Source: Lachnospiraceae bacterium
Lineage (GTDB): Bacteria > Bacillota > Clostridia > Lachnospirales > Lachnospiraceae
DNA: 64,000 nucleotides
NCBI GenBank assembly: GCA_029062895.1
Contig: JAIDPF010000069.1
Coordinates: 1 to 64,000 of the forward strand
Direction of reading: 5' to 3'
In this document: positions 62,084-64,000 of the stretch, piece after piece
Position numbering within the stretch: position 1 is the first letter of the stretch
Layout of the letters: the number at the start of each line of letters is the position of its first letter
The notes under the pieces: model-generated
The model's input: the letters and a program-made list of their open reading frames with translations, nothing else
Told to the model about the DNA's origin: nothing
Database searches by the model: none
Made by a program: the position numbers and the translations under genes

Positions 62084-62230
62084 TTAACATCCAGCTCTTA
62101 CTATAATCTGTTTTAAATAACCTTCATTGTTACTTTCTTCAACCCATTTCCTGTCCGAAGCTTCAAACGTATACTTACCATTCACTTTACACGGTTCTTT
62201 GACATTCATTTGATACCATTCATACTCCAT
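62084..62230 (-). CDS. short ORF between pyruvyltransferase and flippase genes
   Basis: The minus strand from ATG 62230 reads 48 codons: MEYEWYQMNVKEPCKVNGKY, a KWVEESNNEG segment and a stop 7 bases before the flippase ATG. The start overlaps the pyruvyltransferase stop by 11 bases. No good ribosome binding site is visible. It may be a genuine small operon gene, the relic of a larger one, or chance. Not in the ORF track. Confidence 0.3.
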   Translation of the reverse strand: MEYEWYQMNVKEPCKVNGKYTFEASDRKWVEESNNEGYLKQIIVRAGC

Positions 62231-63251
62231 TCTTCACAATCTCAATCAACGGCTGGTATTTTCCCTTAAAATCAATATAAAAATACTCTTCTTTTTCTTC
62301 CGATAAAATTTCCTGACAAAAATCCCCAAATTCTTTCGTTGAATTCATCATTCTTATTTTTGTATTTTCTTTGATCCAGTCATATATACCAGAAACTTTA
62401 TGATTTATATTTGACAGTACTGCAACCGGCACCCCAGCCAGATAACCAAATACCATACCATGCAATCGATCTGTTATTAATAGATTTGCCTTTGAAAATT
62501 CTTCTATTTTATCTTCCACTAATTTTTTTCGTTTTGCCGGGGTGGCAAAAATATTCTGAACTGTATCCGTTTTTATGATTTCCATATCCGGACTTAACAA
62601 GCATACATTTTGAATGAAATCTTTAATATCATTATCGGAAACCATTTTTTCTTTATCTGTCCGCATGCAAAAGACAGCCTTTTTACTATCTTTTTTTACT
62701 TTTAAATGTAACGGTTCCAAAAATAAAACCATATCCGGAATCAAAAACATTTTTGCAAAATTTATCTTTTCATAATATTTTTGATAGGAAAACTTTTCTC
62801 TTGCACAAATAACAACATTTTTGCATTTTTTAAGCGCAGAATTAAACTCATCAATCAAACTGTCGTCATCACCAAAATCAATAGTTTGCGGTAAAATGAT
62901 AATTTCATTTTCTAAAAAAGCATTTAAAATTTGAAGAAGCATATCATGTTCTTTCGGCCAAAGAGCACCTATAAAACCGCCTCCATGTATATACACTCTT
63001 TTGGAACCAATCAGCAATTTCCACAGTTTAATATATTTAGATACATATGGAGACGGAATTTCAACCGTCCGATAACCCAGCTTTTGGAAGAAAACGTATT
63101 CTGAATATGCAATTGCCTGATCCCCTAAATTGCCATGAAGCGGCGTTCCCATTAAAATAACTGTTTTTTTTCTCCTGCATCCCCAAAAAACTTTTATTAC
63201 TATACTGAAAAAAAACAATCGAAACTTTATAAAATCTATTAAATGCTTCAT
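62220..63251 (-). CDS. polysaccharide pyruvyl transferase family protein
   Basis: About 343 residues. TVILMGTPLHGNLGDQAIAYSEYVFFQKLGY near residue 30, VYIHGGGFIGALWPKEHDMLLQI, and LLITDRLHGMVFGYLAGVP near the C-terminus define the family, which adds ketal pyruvate (or a related transfer) to surface glycans. The start at 63251 (MKHLIDF) has AAGGAAA upstream; the tracked 63314 start would overlap the GT2 gene. It makes the polymer acidic if true pyruvylation occurs. Confidence 0.9.
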   Translation of the reverse strand: MKHLIDFIKFRLFFFSIVIKVFWGCRRKKTVILMGTPLHGNLGDQAIAYSEYVFFQKLGYRTVEIPSPYVSKYIKLWKLLIGSKRVYIHGGGFIGALWPKEHDMLLQILNAFLENEIIILPQTIDFGDDDSLIDEFNSALKKCKNVVICAREKFSYQKYYEKINFAKMFLIPDMVLFLEPLHLKVKKDSKKAVFCMRTDKEKMVSDNDIKDFIQNVCLLSPDMEIIKTDTVQNIFATPAKRKKLVEDKIEEFSKANLLITDRLHGMVFGYLAGVPVAVLSNINHKVSGIYDWIKENTKIRMMNSTKEFGDFCQEILSEEKEEYFYIDFKGKYQPLIEIVKNGV

Positions 63252-63300
63252 ATTTACAATGTTTCCTTTTGGCATTTCTAGCTGAAAATTAAGTTTTTCA

Positions 63301-64000
63301 TCAATGAAATACAATCCATAATTTTATTGATCTTAAATCAAAAGTCCTTAATAAGGAACGAAAAAGCCATGTATATATCTCTTTAAATTCATCTTCCCCT
63401 TTATTCTTTTGTTCACAAAGTATTTCTTTGAATATGAGATATGCCATACGCAAAGTAGCCTTGTATAACTGTTTGTTACCTCGTTCTAAAAAGAAATCAC
63501 ATCTCTCTTTCAAGGCATAAACAGCATCCATATGCTTCTTTTTTTTACTGCCGCCCATAATACTGTCAGCCCTTTGGACATATTTATATAATGGTTCTGA
63601 GATTACAGTCACGCATTCCGCCTTAGCCAACAAAATATGGGCAATAAACTCATCTTCATTTTTTTTCCCAACCGGATAAAGTATTTCATCAAATAAATGT
63701 TTGCGATATAACTTATTCCATGCCGTTACATATTTCCAGTAAGGATAAGAAAATCCGTCCAGCCTTTGTAATGCCTGCTCTGTATTCAGCACTTCCGTCT
63801 CAAGTTTCGGATACTCTTGATGACTTATCTCTTCTCCGGCTTCCATGATACATTCACAGTCACAGATACTGATCTGTGCATCGTTTTTTAATAAAACATC
63901 CAAAAGCCTTTCATACATATTTTCAACAATATAATCATCACTGTCAACAAAACCAAGCAATTCACCATTTGCAATATTGATTCCGGTATTACGCGCACCG
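63301..64000 (-). CDS. family 2 glycosyltransferase, N-terminus beyond the window
   Basis: The frame runs off the right edge: bases 63961-64000 read GARNTGINIANGE directly before LLGFVDSDDYIVENMY, so the tracked start at 63960 is internal (a TTG codon). GARNTGI and DSDD are GT2 catalytic-domain motifs; about 90 N-terminal residues are missing. The C-terminal region (KKNEDEFIAHILLAKA) resembles the other GT2 proteins here. Donor and acceptor unknown. Confidence 0.9.
   Translation of the reverse strand, partial: GARNTGINIANGELLGFVDSDDYIVENMYERLLDVLLKNDAQISICDCECIMEAGEEISHQEYPKLETEVLNTEQALQRLDGFSYPYWKYVTAWNKLYRKHLFDEILYPVGKKNEDEFIAHILLAKAECVTVISEPLYKYVQRADSIMGGSKKKKHMDAVYALKERCDFFLERGNKQLYKATLRMAYLIFKEILCEQKNKGEDEFKEIYTWLFRSLLRTFDLRSIKLWIVFH

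Overview
The window looks like a chromosomal segment of an endospore-forming, Gram-positive anaerobe of the Clostridia, most likely Lachnospiraceae. This rests on the sporulation genes (spoIIAA, spoIIAB, sigF, spoVAA, spoVAB, spoVAD, spoVAE, a SpoVB-like flippase, a PdaB-like deacetylase), strong GGAGG-type ribosome binding sites, a stand-alone AICAR transformylase paired with a PurO-type IMP cyclohydrolase, and MBOAT/DHHW and PadR/DUF1700/DUF4097 modules. No rRNA, tRNA, insertion sequence, CRISPR array or phage genes were recognised.

1-26 kb. argG and a DUF1294 gene face a minus-strand set (SpoVB-like flippase, small protein, ridA, spoVAE). A plus-strand surface module follows (lipoprotein, MBOAT acyltransferase, DHHW protein), converging on spoVAD. 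Next come a DUF1349 protein, a membrane glucosyltransferase, azlCD, an XRE-cupin regulator with the potABCD polyamine importer, then spoVAB/spoVAA, a glycine-riboswitch-controlled Ala/Gly symporter, and sigF-spoIIAB-spoIIAA. All spoIIA and spoVA genes lie on the minus strand in the order AA-AB-sigF-VAA-VAB-VAD-VAE. That is the Bacillus spoIIA-spoVA order, spread over about 22 kb by unrelated genes. A zinc-ribbon/TPR membrane protein with a 47-residue partner gene closes the block.

26-50 kb. folC; a PadR-DUF1700-DUF4097 operon with a palindromic operator; a GH13 amylase-like enzyme; an AT-rich gap with DnaA-box-like sites; a nuclease-helicase fusion; and a DNA-repair radical-SAM pair whose promoter carries two LexA-like boxes. 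A resistance-type block follows (GNAT, ABC-F protein with an attenuator leader, XRE). Then an orphan PII protein, a PdaB-like deacetylase, an ACT protein with paaK, a Tim44-like zinc-ribbon protein, DUF2812, a truncated exporter gene, a cobalamin-riboswitch operon (DUF4430 plus ECF S component), metY, and the AICARFT/PurO purine pair.

50-64 kb. A surface-polysaccharide locus running off the right edge: acyltransferase, five GT2 glycosyltransferases (one partial), an FkbM methyltransferase on the opposite strand, an ABC flippase, an AAA-ATPase/PD-(D/E)XK protein, a Wzx-like flippase and a polysaccharide pyruvyltransferase. A 52-residue truncated hemerythrin sits inside it and may mark a recombination breakpoint. 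From about 60.5 kb the DNA becomes more AT-rich.

Several intergenic spaces hold large imperfect palindromes or terminator-bearing repeats (1763-1876, 4758-4903, 12193-12406, 16408-16500, 34701-34908). Three share the core CAGCAAAGGC. They may be non-autonomous mobile elements or structured RNAs. All calls come from reading the sequence and from family knowledge; no database search was run.
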